A stretch of 64,000 nt of DNA from Cetobacterium somerae (GTDB lineage: Bacteria > Fusobacteriota > Fusobacteriia > Fusobacteriales > Fusobacteriaceae): the NCBI RefSeq assembly GCF_022430525.1, contig NZ_CP092520.1:1-64000 (forward strand), in the 5' to 3' direction. The position numbers were made by a program, and so were the translations under genes. Within the stretch, counting starts at the first letter, position 1. Each line of letters begins with the position of its first letter. A model generated the notes under the pieces. That model worked only from the letters and a program-made list of their open reading frames with translations. It had not been told where the DNA came from and ran no database searches. Below, in pieces: positions 55,640 through 64,000 of this stretch.

Positions 55640-56419
55640 TTATCCCTCTAAATCTTGTTCTCCACCACCATTAACAGGAAGAATTTGTCCTGTAATCCAT
55701 TTAGATAGAGGTGATGCTAAGAAAAATACAGCCATAGCTATATCATCTGCTTCTCCTAAAACTTTCATAGGAGTTTTCTTTAACATAACTTCTTCTAATT
55801 CTGGAGTTAAAACAGTTGCTAATGCGTGAGTTTTAATAGCTCCTGGTGCAATGGCATTAACTCTAATTATTGGCCCTAAATCAACAGCCATATATTTTGT
55901 AAGCTGATTAATTGCAGCCTTAGAACTTCCGTAAACACTCATGTTATGACTTTGCATTAAGCTAGCCATAGAGCTAATATTAACTATTGATCCATATTCA
56001 CTTGCAATCATGTGTGGAGCACAAAGTCTAGAAAGATTAAAGATACTAAAAACATTAAGATTATATATCTTTTGAAGATATTCAGGAGTTAATTCTAAAA
56101 ATTTCTCTCTTCCACCTCCGCCACCACCAGCGTTGTTAACTAAAATGTTTATTTTACCAAACTCTTGAATAGTAGCTTTAACAACTTCTTCTAAGTCTTG
56201 TATAGATGTAACATCACATTTTACTCCAATAGCTTTAACACCTTCACCTCTAGCTTCGATAGCTGTGTTATCAGCATCAACTTTATTTAAATCAGCACAT
56301 ACAATATTAGCACCAGCTCTAGCTAACATTAGAGCAGAAGCTTTACCAATTCCAGCACCAGCACCAGTTATAATAGCAACCATACCTTTTAAATTATAGT
56401 GATTTTCAATTTTAAACAT
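55640..56419 (-). CDS. hdhA: 7-alpha-hydroxysteroid dehydrogenase-like SDR
   Basis: A 259-residue short-chain dehydrogenase. The cofactor motif TGAGAGIG (residues 18-25), the Asp in VCADLN that favours NAD, NNAGGGGGG, the catalytic Ser and Tyr-x-x-x-Lys in SSMAS and YGSSKAA, and the end SGQIL-like block TGQILPVNGGGEQDL closely follow E. coli HdhA in order and spelling. The enzyme oxidises the 7-alpha hydroxyl of bile acids such as cholate. Specificity is inferred from similarity recalled from the family; other SDR substrates remain possible. It would fit a gut habitat. Confidence 0.75.
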   Translation of the reverse strand: MFKIENHYNLKGMVAIITGAGAGIGKASALMLARAGANIVCADLNKVDADNTAIEARGEGVKAIGVKCDVTSIQDLEEVVKATIQEFGKINILVNNAGGGGGGREKFLELTPEYLQKIYNLNVFSIFNLSRLCAPHMIASEYGSIVNISSMASLMQSHNMSVYGSSKAAINQLTKYMAVDLGPIIRVNAIAPGAIKTHALATVLTPELEEVMLKKTPMKVLGEADDIAMAVFFLASPLSKWITGQILPVNGGGEQDLEG

Positions 56420-56545
56420 AATAAAACACCTCCTGACTTAATTTTCTAATAAAAGATAGAAAATCCTTTTATTATTAAAAATTAAAAGGATTTAAAAAAA
56501 CTATTTCGAAAAAAGTATTAAGAATGTTGAGTTAAGGAGGAATAT

Positions 56546-57154
56546 ATGAATATAGGAATATTAGGAAATGGAGTTGTAGCAAATGCTTTAGCAGAGGTTT
56601 TTCATAAATTAGGACACCCAGTTCAAATAGGAGTAAAAGATTTGAAAGAGGAGATTGAAAAAAAACATTTTATAGAATATGTTGATAGTAAAGATATAGC
56701 AGAAGATAATGAAATTATAATTATAGCTGTACCTGGAAATAAAGTTGAAAAAGCTGTAACAAATATAAAAAATCCTGAAGGGAAAATTTTTATTGATTTA
56801 ACAAATCCCATTGGTGAAGACTATATTTTAACTCGTGGAAGATATACTTCCAATGGAGAAGTAATACAAGAGATTTTAAAAGATTCTCACATAGTGAAAA
56901 CTTTAAATACTTTGGGAGTAGAGAAGCTAATTAATCCATGTATAAATGAAAAAAAACTTACAATGTTATTAGCTGGGAATAATAAAATAGCTAATAAAAA
57001 AGTTGAGGAATTACTTTTTGAAATGGGATTTGATCCTATGTTGATTGGAGATATACATTTCTCTAGATATTTAGAACCTCTTGCAATGATTTGGATAGAG
57101 ATGGTGAGAAAACAAGGAAAATCTTTTGAAAATGGATTGATTTGGATAAGATAA
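56546..57154 (+). CDS. NADP-binding oxidoreductase (COG2085, F420 oxidoreductase-like)
   Basis: A 202-residue dinucleotide-binding protein with GILGNGVVANALAEVFHKLGH (residues 4-24, Rossmann start), the IIIIAVPGNKVEKAV strand and a later VKTLNTLG block. This is the architecture of small NADPH-dependent F420 reductase-like proteins. No F420 pathway is expected here, so it more likely reduces another small molecule. It runs into a sugar porter gene only one base later and probably forms a two-gene unit. Ribosome binding site AAGGAGG. Confidence 0.7.
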   Translation: MNIGILGNGVVANALAEVFHKLGHPVQIGVKDLKEEIEKKHFIEYVDSKDIAEDNEIIIIAVPGNKVEKAVTNIKNPEGKIFIDLTNPIGEDYILTRGRYTSNGEVIQEILKDSHIVKTLNTLGVEKLINPCINEKKLTMLLAGNNKIANKKVEELLFEMGFDPMLIGDIHFSRYLEPLAMIWIEMVRKQGKSFENGLIWIR

Positions 57155-57155
57155 A

Positions 57156-58505
57156 ATGAGTAAAGAAAAATATGTAGTGTATATTGCAGTGTTAACTGCT
57201 TCTTTTGGATATATTTTTGATTTTGATTCAGCAGTTATCTCTAGTAGTATTGAAATTTTGGCAAGCACTTTTAAAATAGACAAACAAATGGTTGGAACAC
57301 TAATAACTATTGTTTTGATAGGTGGATTAATAGGTGGACTTTGTGCAGGATATTTTTCTGAAAAAATAGGAAGAAAAAAAACGATTATTTATAGTTTGTT
57401 TGGATTTTTAATAGGTGGTCTTATAACTACATTCTCCATAAATATAGAGATGTTTATGTTGGGAAGATTGGTTATGGGATTAGGATTAGGAAGTGTTTTT
57501 TTAGTAGGATCTATATATGTAATTGAAATATCACCAATTGAGACAAGAGGAAGGAATGGAACGATAAATCAACTGTTTATGCCATTTGGATTAGTTGTAG
57601 GATTTTGGTTAGCATATTTAATTACGAATAATTTAACAAATAGATTTATAATAAATAATTCTTGGAGAGTTTTATTTTTTTTAGAAACTTTTCAAGGGTT
57701 AATTATATTTATACTTTTTCTAAAGATTCCAGAAAGTCCTAGATGGCTATATTTAAAAGGATTTAAAGATAAAGCTAGAGAAAGTTTGAAAAAAGTATTA
57801 CCTGATGATAGAGTTGAAAAGGTTATGGAAGAGTTAAATGTAACTGAAAGCAATGAAAAAACACCAAATAAAAGGAATTTTCAAAGCATAACAAAAGGAA
57901 TAAAAATAGTTCTTTTGTTAGTTGTAGTTTCGGCAGTTTTTAAGCAATTCTCTGGAATAAATCCAATAATATATTATGCGCCAGAAATTTTTCAAGAGAC
58001 TTCTTCAGTTAGTACATCAGGATATTTTCAAAGTGTAACAATGGGAATATATGAGATTTTAGGATCAATTATTGTTTTATTTCTAATCGATAGATATGGA
58101 AGGAAAAAATTGTTATTTTACGGAACTTTAGTAATGACAATTTCTTTAGGTTATTTAACGTATGCATTATTTTATAAAGAGCGAGGAGTTTATGATGTAT
58201 ATTCAGTATACATATATAATTTAACTTATACAGTGGCACTAGGAACAGCTTTAACAGTGTATATATCAGAGATTACACCAAATTCAATTAGGTCGTTGGG
58301 AGTTACACTATTTAATGTTATAAACTATATATTTGATATAACATTAACACAAATTTATCCAGCGATAGATTTAAGAAGTGAATCACTACCATTTTTTATA
58401 TTTTTTATAATAAGTTTATTATCACTATTTTTTATTCCTTTTATTCCTGAAACAAAGGGTAAAACTTTAGAGGAGATAGGAGAGTTTTGGAATAAAATAA
58501 AATAA
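57156..58505 (+). CDS. MFS sugar porter
   Basis: A 449-residue transporter with twelve membrane helices and the sugar porter signatures: GRKKTIIYS after helix 2, GRLVMGLGLG (helix 4), PESPRWLYLKG (after helix 6), DRYGRKKLL, and PETKGKTLEEI at the end. Xylose, arabinose, glucose or inositol are common substrates of this group; none can be chosen. The stop lies in a run of five AATAA repeats. Cotranscribed with the COG2085 gene. Confidence 0.88.
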   Translation: MSKEKYVVYIAVLTASFGYIFDFDSAVISSSIEILASTFKIDKQMVGTLITIVLIGGLIGGLCAGYFSEKIGRKKTIIYSLFGFLIGGLITTFSINIEMFMLGRLVMGLGLGSVFLVGSIYVIEISPIETRGRNGTINQLFMPFGLVVGFWLAYLITNNLTNRFIINNSWRVLFFLETFQGLIIFILFLKIPESPRWLYLKGFKDKARESLKKVLPDDRVEKVMEELNVTESNEKTPNKRNFQSITKGIKIVLLLVVVSAVFKQFSGINPIIYYAPEIFQETSSVSTSGYFQSVTMGIYEILGSIIVLFLIDRYGRKKLLFYGTLVMTISLGYLTYALFYKERGVYDVYSVYIYNLTYTVALGTALTVYISEITPNSIRSLGVTLFNVINYIFDITLTQIYPAIDLRSESLPFFIFFIISLLSLFFIPFIPETKGKTLEEIGEFWNKIK

Positions 58506-58515
58506 AATAAAATAA
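58491..58515 (+). repeat. Pentanucleotide repeat (AATAA)5 across the MFS gene stop
   Basis: Five AATAA units run from the last codons of the porter past its TAA. Slippage would change only the very last residues. Confidence 0.8.
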
Positions 58516-58545
58516 AATCTGAGCTTAGTGACAAGCTCAGATTTT
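58514..58545. terminator. Bidirectional terminator between the MFS and rhodanese genes
   Basis: AAAATCTGAGCTT (58514-58526) and AAGCTCAGATTTT (58533-58545) form a perfect 13-bp stem with a 6-base loop between converging genes. Confidence 0.85.
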
Positions 58546-58548
58546 TAT

Positions 58549-58962
58549 TTACTTTTTAACTGGTTCAACCATATCTTTATAAGGCCAAGTACTCATCCCT
58601 TCTTTAGAATTATAGATATTTTTAAAGCCGTTTTTCTTCAAAATTTCAGCAGCTTTTTTAGAACGATTTCCACTTACACAAAAAGTTATATATGTTTCAT
58701 CTTTATTAAGTTCTGACAATCGTTTTTCTAGATCAGGAAGAGGAATATGTTTAGCTCCTTTAACTAATCCTGTTTTTTCAACTTCATCGTTATTTCGAAC
58801 ATCTAAAAGAGTACCTTTATTTTTATTTAGAATATCCATAACTTCAGAAAGAGAAACAGTTTCATAGTAACCTTCAACATCGTTGTAAGATGGAGTATTA
58901 GCAAAAGAAGTAGAGTTTAAACCTAAAACTAGTAATAACATAGATAAAAATATTTTTTTCAT
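58549..58962 (-). CDS. Exported rhodanese-domain protein
   Basis: A 137-residue single-domain rhodanese with a signal peptide (residues 1-21, cleaved near SFA). The sulfur-carrying Cys is in YITFCVSGNRSKKAAE (about residue 95), and GTLLDVRNNDEVEKTGLVKGAKHIP is the typical entry motif. It would transfer sulfane sulfur in the periplasm, for example in cyanide or thiosulfate handling. It begins 22 bases after mprF ends and its ribosome binding site is AAGGAGG. No partner in sulfur oxidation is nearby. Confidence 0.85.
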   Translation of the reverse strand: MKKIFLSMLLLVLGLNSTSFANTPSYNDVEGYYETVSLSEVMDILNKNKGTLLDVRNNDEVEKTGLVKGAKHIPLPDLEKRLSELNKDETYITFCVSGNRSKKAAEILKKNGFKNIYNSKEGMSTWPYKDMVEPVKK

Positions 58963-58984
58963 TAAAATCCTCCTTAAATTATTT

Positions 58985-61528
58985 TTATTTTTTAGAAATA
59001 AGTCCTCGAATACCTCCAGAAATTAAAAGAGTAACATCTTTTAGTATATTAGGTAGATTGAAAGGACCAGAGTAAGCTATATATCTAGGTTCCCACTGAG
59101 GATTAAATTTATCTTTAAAGCTACGAAGTCCTTTGAAATTATAAAAATGCTCTCCGTGGGAGAAAATAGCACGTTCTATCTTATTCCAAAATGAAGCGGT
59201 ATTATCTTCGATTCCAGCTAAGGGGGCCATCCCTAAATTAAATTTTTTAAAGCCATTTTCCTTTCCATAATTCATAACACAGATAAAAAAATAATCCATA
59301 GTTCCATGAACAGCATCATTTCGATATCTCATTAAATCAAGAGATATCTCCTCTTTATTACTTGTTTCTAAGAGATTTCCAAAGGCTAAAATTTTATTAT
59401 CTTTTTTTATAACTCCCACTGGAAAGTTTAATAGATACTCTTTTGTAAATTTACCTAAAGAAAATCCTTTTTCTTTGGCATTTTTATCTTGTAACCATTC
59501 ATTAGAAATACTTTCTAAATCATCTAAAATTTCAGGCACTTTTTCAACTGGAATAACTTCAAAAGCATACCCCTCTTTTTCCACTCTATTAAAAGCATGT
59601 CTTAAAGGTTTCGCATCACTACCGTCTAACGTAAAATTTTCTAAATGAACTTGAGCAAATTCACCAATTTTTAAAAAGCTAAGTCCCACATCTAAATAAT
59701 AATTTAAGTAATTTTTGTTAATTTCATAGAAAACAGTCTCTTTTTTATTAGTTTTACAGTGATTATAAAATTTCCAAATGCAACTTCCAAAAGTTTTTTC
59801 ATCTCCAATAGGGTCTCCCATAGCTACAAATGAGTGCCCACTTTTTCCAAACATGATAAAAGAGTTTTTACTATCATCAAATATAATCTCTTTATCTCCT
59901 AAAAGAGCTAAATAAGCATCTGTTGTACTAGAAAGATTGATACAATTTTTTAAATCTGTATCTGTTGGAGAATTTTCTATTTCACTTGGTTCAATATTAG
60001 GTTCTTTCTTATAATTTTTTTTAGCTACAATAACGTTTAAAATAGCTAATATAGCAAAGGCAAAGAAAATACCTAAAAGTGTATTTGAAAACTTCCAAGA
60101 AATTTTTGAAAAAAATTCAGTTTCTTTATATGAAAAAATACCTAAATATATTCCTATTAAAATGATTAAACCAATAGTTAAAATCTTTTTTATAGATGGT
60201 TTTTCAGATAAAAATCCACTTTTTCTATAAAAATATTTTTTAGTAGGGATAGTTCCAATAAAGGTTAAAGTTAAAAAAGCTATAAAAAATAGATGGAACT
60301 CTTTAACTATAGATAAAGCAACAGAACATCCTAAGAATATTATAGAAAGAAAATAAGCAAGCTCAAATCTATTTTGAATATAATAAGCTAAAAATAATAG
60401 AGTAGTTCCAACAGCAGCACCTATAAAATGAGAGGTTTCCAAGCTTAAAAACGGAAAGATAACCTCTACTTTTGTTATTAAATCAGACTTAAATGGAAAA
60501 AATCCTGAAAAAATAAGAATAATTCCAGAAAGTGATATAATCACACTTAAAAAATTAGGGAACTGAGAAAAAATAATATTTTCAATACCAGTAATTTTAG
60601 TGTTATCTTTTCTGATGAAAAGATGATAGATTGTAAAAATAGTAAAAGCTACAAGTAGTGGTATGAAGAAATAAGCTATTCTATATACTAAAAGAGCACC
60701 AATAATTTTATCTGAAGAATAAGCCCCTCCTAATAAAGTTAAAAAAATCAAATCAAAAACACCAATTCCTCCAGGAACGTTACTTAAGAAACCTAAAATT
60801 TGTGCAATAATAAAAATAGCTAAAAAATGGAAAAAATCAATTCTATTATGTGGAGGTAGTGCAAAATACAATACAAAACTTAAAGAAATCCAATCAGCTA
60901 AAGCAACAATAATCCTATTGATTAAAATTTCTTTAGTGTTTTTATGCTTTTTTACGATTACCCCAGTAAAAATAATAGCTCCAATTAAAAGAATAATTCC
61001 AATGGGAACTGTAGTGTCTATAGGTAGTTTTATAGGTAACTTTATATCAACTAAAGAAACTGGAAGAAGGGTTAAAAAAATACCTCCAATCCAAAGTAGT
61101 CCTAACCAAAAGGTTGTATAACAAAATATAACTACATTCATAATAGTTTTATACGGAACTCCTAAAATAGAATACAGATTTAATCTAAGTCCAGATGCAG
61201 TCAGACCAGATAGACCGATAGAGTTAGCAAAAGCAAAACTAACAAAAGCAACGAAACCTATATTTTTTTTAGGTAAATTGTAGTTTTCGTTTTTAAAAGC
61301 TAAAATATCAAAGCAAGTTAAAATTAGATAGTCTAAACATACAAAGAAAATAATTAAAGTTATTGCCCAAAAAGGGATAGCTTCAATTGAAGATCTTAAG
61401 TCATGAAGACTATATTTTTTTAACTCTTTGTGTATAAAAAATACAGCAACTAAAAAAATAGTTAATTCAGCTGCAATTTTAAAATATTCAATAATTTTTT
61501 TCTTATTAAATTTTGAAACATCTTCCAT
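58985..61528 (-). CDS. mprF: MprF: bifunctional lysylphosphatidylglycerol synthase/flippase
   Basis: An 847-residue protein with an N-terminal flippase part of about fourteen membrane helices (residues 1-530) and a C-terminal aminoacyl-transferase domain (residues 540-847) with SFIMFGKSGHSFVAMGDPIG and a late FKDKFNPQWEPRYIAY. It adds lysine or alanine from tRNA to phosphatidylglycerol and moves the lipid to the outer leaflet, lowering the surface negative charge. This protects from cationic peptides. The length is normal for a full bifunctional enzyme. Confidence 0.9.
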   Translation of the reverse strand: MEDVSKFNKKKIIEYFKIAAELTIFLVAVFFIHKELKKYSLHDLRSSIEAIPFWAITLIIFFVCLDYLILTCFDILAFKNENYNLPKKNIGFVAFVSFAFANSIGLSGLTASGLRLNLYSILGVPYKTIMNVVIFCYTTFWLGLLWIGGIFLTLLPVSLVDIKLPIKLPIDTTVPIGIILLIGAIIFTGVIVKKHKNTKEILINRIIVALADWISLSFVLYFALPPHNRIDFFHFLAIFIIAQILGFLSNVPGGIGVFDLIFLTLLGGAYSSDKIIGALLVYRIAYFFIPLLVAFTIFTIYHLFIRKDNTKITGIENIIFSQFPNFLSVIISLSGIILIFSGFFPFKSDLITKVEVIFPFLSLETSHFIGAAVGTTLLFLAYYIQNRFELAYFLSIIFLGCSVALSIVKEFHLFFIAFLTLTFIGTIPTKKYFYRKSGFLSEKPSIKKILTIGLIILIGIYLGIFSYKETEFFSKISWKFSNTLLGIFFAFAILAILNVIVAKKNYKKEPNIEPSEIENSPTDTDLKNCINLSSTTDAYLALLGDKEIIFDDSKNSFIMFGKSGHSFVAMGDPIGDEKTFGSCIWKFYNHCKTNKKETVFYEINKNYLNYYLDVGLSFLKIGEFAQVHLENFTLDGSDAKPLRHAFNRVEKEGYAFEVIPVEKVPEILDDLESISNEWLQDKNAKEKGFSLGKFTKEYLLNFPVGVIKKDNKILAFGNLLETSNKEEISLDLMRYRNDAVHGTMDYFFICVMNYGKENGFKKFNLGMAPLAGIEDNTASFWNKIERAIFSHGEHFYNFKGLRSFKDKFNPQWEPRYIAYSGPFNLPNILKDVTLLISGGIRGLISKK

Positions 61529-61669
61529 AGTAACCCCACCTCATTAATTAAATATCACTATAATAGATTTACAAAAAAAACTAAATTATCCTCTATTAAA
61601 TAAAAATAAAAAAAAGAATACTTAATTTACCTGAGTTAAATAAGTGGTTGAATATACAAATAAAAAATG

Positions 61670-61698
61670 TTGTAAAAATGTTCTAAATACAATATAAT
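61670..61698 (+). promoter_or_regulatory. Promoter of the LacI - alpha-galactosidase genes
   Basis: TTGTAA (61670-61675) and TATAAT (61693-61698) with exactly 17 bases between them. Between the -10 box and the gene is ACGCGT (about 61720), a possible centre of a LacI-type operator, not otherwise symmetric. Confidence 0.7.
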
Positions 61699-61750
61699 CG
61701 TTTTATAAATACAATAAACACGCGTTCATAAAACAATAAGGAGAAGAAAA

Positions 61751-62776
61751 GTGAAGATAAATAGCACTAAAGTAGCTCAAATAGCTGGAGTTTCAAGAAG
61801 TACAGTTTCGAGAGTTATAAATAATTATCCCAATGTTCCTTCAGAAACGAGAGAAAAGGTTTTAAAGATTATAGATGAGCTAGGATACATTCCTAACTCT
61901 AGTGCTCAAGTTTTAGCTGGAAAAAAAAGTAGAACAATTGGACTTTTTATCTATGGAGATAATAATGATAAAAGCAAGATATTAGATAATGGATTATCTT
62001 TTGGTTATTACTTAGATTTTATAAATAGAGTTTTAAAAGAGGCATTAAAATCAGATTACCAGTTATTAGTTGATGTAATAAACGATAATAGTTTTTCTAA
62101 AGTAGAGTCGTTATATGTAAATAGAGATATTGTTGGAGGAATATTTATAGGATTTAAAGAGGGCGAAGAAAATATAAAAAAAATAATAAAGCAATACTCT
62201 CCAATTGTATTAGTTGACTATCTTTTAAATCCAAGTTGTGAAAACAAAGGAGTTTATTATATAAATACAGAAGATTTTAATGGAGCTAAAGAAGCTACGG
62301 AACACCTTATAAAATTAGGAAAAAAAAGAGTTATCCATATATCAGGAGATAGATGTAAACTTTCTGGAAAAGAAAGAGAAAATGGTTATTTAGAAGCTAT
62401 GAAAAAATTTGGAATAGCTCCAATGATTTATAATGGTAACTATTCAGATGAAAAAGCTACAGAGATAGTAATGGAATTATTAGAGAAAAATATAGAGTTT
62501 GATGGAGTGTTTTGTGCCAATGACAATATGAGTTATTGTGTAAATAATATTTTAAAAGAAAATGGAAAAGAGAATATTCCAATTATAGGGTTTGATAATT
62601 TAAGAAATACAATTCCTTTAGGACTTATGTCGGTAGCTCCAGATATAAATAACTTGGCTAAAACAGCAGTAGAACTACTTGTAAATGATAAAGGAGAAAA
62701 ACCAAAGGTAACTTTTGTGAAAACAACTTTAATAAAAGGTTTAGAGGAGTATGTAAAAGAGAGTTATTTAGATTAA
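61751..62776 (+). CDS. LacI-family regulator of alpha-galactoside use
   Basis: A 341-residue repressor with the headpiece KVAQIAGVSRSTVSRVINNYP (residues 6-26), a hinge and an effector-binding domain (FDGVFCANDNMSYCVNNIL, then IIGFDNL). It starts at GTG after AAGGAGA. The alpha-galactosidase gene follows 12 bases after the stop, so the regulator most likely senses melibiose, raffinose or galactose and controls its own operon. Confidence 0.88.
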   Translation: MKINSTKVAQIAGVSRSTVSRVINNYPNVPSETREKVLKIIDELGYIPNSSAQVLAGKKSRTIGLFIYGDNNDKSKILDNGLSFGYYLDFINRVLKEALKSDYQLLVDVINDNSFSKVESLYVNRDIVGGIFIGFKEGEENIKKIIKQYSPIVLVDYLLNPSCENKGVYYINTEDFNGAKEATEHLIKLGKKRVIHISGDRCKLSGKERENGYLEAMKKFGIAPMIYNGNYSDEKATEIVMELLEKNIEFDGVFCANDNMSYCVNNILKENGKENIPIIGFDNLRNTIPLGLMSVAPDINNLAKTAVELLVNDKGEKPKVTFVKTTLIKGLEEYVKESYLD

Positions 62777-62788
62777 GTAGGAGGAAAG

Positions 62789-64000
62789 ATGATATATATA
62801 AACGAAGAGAAAAAAGAGTTTCACTTACAAAGTATAAATATGAGCTATATATTTAATGTTATGAAAAATGGGCAATTAGGTAACTTATACTTTGGAAAAA
62901 AAATAAAACATAGAGAAAGTTTCTCTCATTTTTTTCATCAACCAGAAGTAGGTATAGGAATAATAGCTCATCATGAAGATGATCCTGGATTTTCATTAGA
63001 GTATTATAAACAAGAGTATCCATCGTATGGGACAACAGATTTTAGAAAACCTGCTTTTCAAATAGAAAGTGGAGATAATAGTAGAATTAGTGATTTTGTA
63101 TATAAAGGGTATAGAGTTTATAAAGGAAAAGAAAAATTAAAAGGGTTACCTTCCACTTATATGGAAAATGAAGGAGAGGGAGAAACTTTAGAAATAGAGT
63201 TAGAAGATAATGTTTTAAATTGTAAACTGTTTTTAACATACACGGTGTATAAAGATAGAGATGTAATTACAAGAAATGCAAGGTTTGAAAACAATGGAAA
63301 AGAAAGTATAAATATTCATAGAGCTATGAGTTTTGCATTAGATCTTCCAGATTATAATTATGAAATGATACACCTTTCGGGAGCTTGGGCAAGAGAGAGA
63401 TTTATAAAAAATAGAAAACTTGAAGTTGGATGTCAATATATTGATAGTACTAGAGGGGCGAGTAGTGCTCATCAAAATCCATTCATAATTTTAAAAAGAC
63501 CTGAAACAACTGAAAATATGGGAGAAAGCATAGGTTTTGCTTTGGTTTATTCAGGAAATTTCTTAGCACATGTAGAGGTAGATCACTTTGATGCAACAAG
63601 AGTTACGATGGGTATTAATCCATTTGATTTTAAGTGGGAGCTAAAAAGCGGAGAAAGTTTTCAAACTCCAGAAGCAATAATTGTGTATAGTGATAAAGGA
63701 ATGAATGATTTAAGCCAAACTTTTCATAAACTTTTCCGTGAGAGAGTTGCAAGAGGGGAATGGAGAGATAAAGAAAGACCAATTTTAGTTAATAACTGGG
63801 AAGCGACATATTTTGACTTTAATGAGGAAAAAATTGTAGCTATGGCAGGAAAAGCAAAAGAGTTAGGATTTGAACTTTTTGTTTTAGATGATGGTTGGTT
63901 TGGAAAAAGAAATGATGATAAAACATCTTTAGGAGATTGGTTTCCAAATTTAGAAAAATTACCAAATGGAATTAAAGGTTTAGGAGAAAAAGTAGTAAAA
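62789..64000 (+). CDS. Alpha-galactosidase, GH36 (3' end outside window)
   Basis: The frame opens at ATG 62789 after TAGGAGG and is still open at the last base, giving 404 residues of an enzyme of about 730. The N-terminal beta-supersandwich domain (residues 1-320) and the start of the catalytic barrel (PILVNNWEATYFDF, then FVLDDGWFGKRNDD and GDWFPN) fit GH36 enzymes that remove alpha-galactosyl units from melibiose and raffinose. The catalytic Asp motif KWD lies beyond the window. Confidence 0.9.
   Translation, partial: MIYINEEKKEFHLQSINMSYIFNVMKNGQLGNLYFGKKIKHRESFSHFFHQPEVGIGIIAHHEDDPGFSLEYYKQEYPSYGTTDFRKPAFQIESGDNSRISDFVYKGYRVYKGKEKLKGLPSTYMENEGEGETLEIELEDNVLNCKLFLTYTVYKDRDVITRNARFENNGKESINIHRAMSFALDLPDYNYEMIHLSGAWARERFIKNRKLEVGCQYIDSTRGASSAHQNPFIILKRPETTENMGESIGFALVYSGNFLAHVEVDHFDATRVTMGINPFDFKWELKSGESFQTPEAIIVYSDKGMNDLSQTFHKLFRERVARGEWRDKERPILVNNWEATYFDFNEEKIVAMAGKAKELGFELFVLDDGWFGKRNDDKTSLGDWFPNLEKLPNGIKGLGEKVVK

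Noticed and set aside
56546-57154. Evidence for an F420-dependent metabolism
   Set aside because: The family name is historical. The Rossmann motif shows only NADP binding, and no other F420 gene is seen.

Overview
The window is AT-rich, Gram-negative, fermentative DNA that most resembles the family Fusobacteriaceae (Fusobacterium or Cetobacterium). The reasons are very low G+C, strong purine-rich ribosome binding sites, frequent GTG and TTG starts, a MalB/MalH phospho-alpha-glucosidase pair like the one studied in Fusobacterium mortiferum, and a gut-type gene set (7-alpha-hydroxysteroid dehydrogenase, agmatine deiminase, glutaminase). The species is an inference; there is no rRNA, tRNA or CRISPR array in the window.

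1-15.9 kb is the late half of a contractile-tailed prophage, all on the plus strand. A lambda-like head module (partial scaffold/protease, gpD-like decoration protein, gpE-like capsid protein, connectors) is followed by a PBSX/Xkd-order tail module (sheath, tube, frameshifted chaperone, tape measure, baseplate P-Q-R-S-T-U, fibre). Lysis genes and a HEPN-motif cargo gene come last. Terminase, integrase and replication genes are not in the window. The tail chaperone carries a textbook -1 slippery site, the fibre gene is split by one extra base, and two genes have ATA where an ATG start would be expected.

15.9-20.3 kb is an accessory segment read mostly on the minus strand: a P-loop kinase-like gene, a self-inhibited Fic enzyme, an orphan 121-aa gene and an XRE/ImmA pair. 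It also holds a candidate small RNA with repeated identical hairpin loops, gene debris and a 30-aa membrane peptide. Two nearly identical terminator-containing repeats lie at its edges, the right one at the 3' end of a multicopper oxidase gene.

20.3-34.4 kb is core-like: the multicopper oxidase, an nrdH-nrdA-nrdB ribonucleotide reductase operon with two NrdR boxes, and a divergent alpha-glucoside locus. That locus has malB-malH on one side, and a LacI regulator, GH13 glucosidase, second PTS permease and EEP-family enzyme on the other.

34.4-44.8 kb is on the minus strand: a nitrate-reductase-type molybdoenzyme with a four-cluster ferredoxin, a flavoprotein reductase and a SLAC1/TehA-type channel; then a ribose operon (rbsK-D-A-C-B order of transcription) and an exported FMN-binding-like protein.

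45.0-55.3 kb gathers functions tied to acid and nitrogen stress: an amino acid/polyamine permease, agmatine deiminase and N-carbamoylputrescine amidase, a split ThrE-type exporter, a ClC chloride/proton exchanger, a GadC-like antiporter, glutaminase and an ammonium channel. 55.3-64.0 kb holds a small DUF1622-type membrane protein, the hydroxysteroid dehydrogenase, a COG2085 reductase with a sugar-porter MFS protein, an exported rhodanese, MprF, and a LacI regulator followed by an alpha-galactosidase cut off by the window end.
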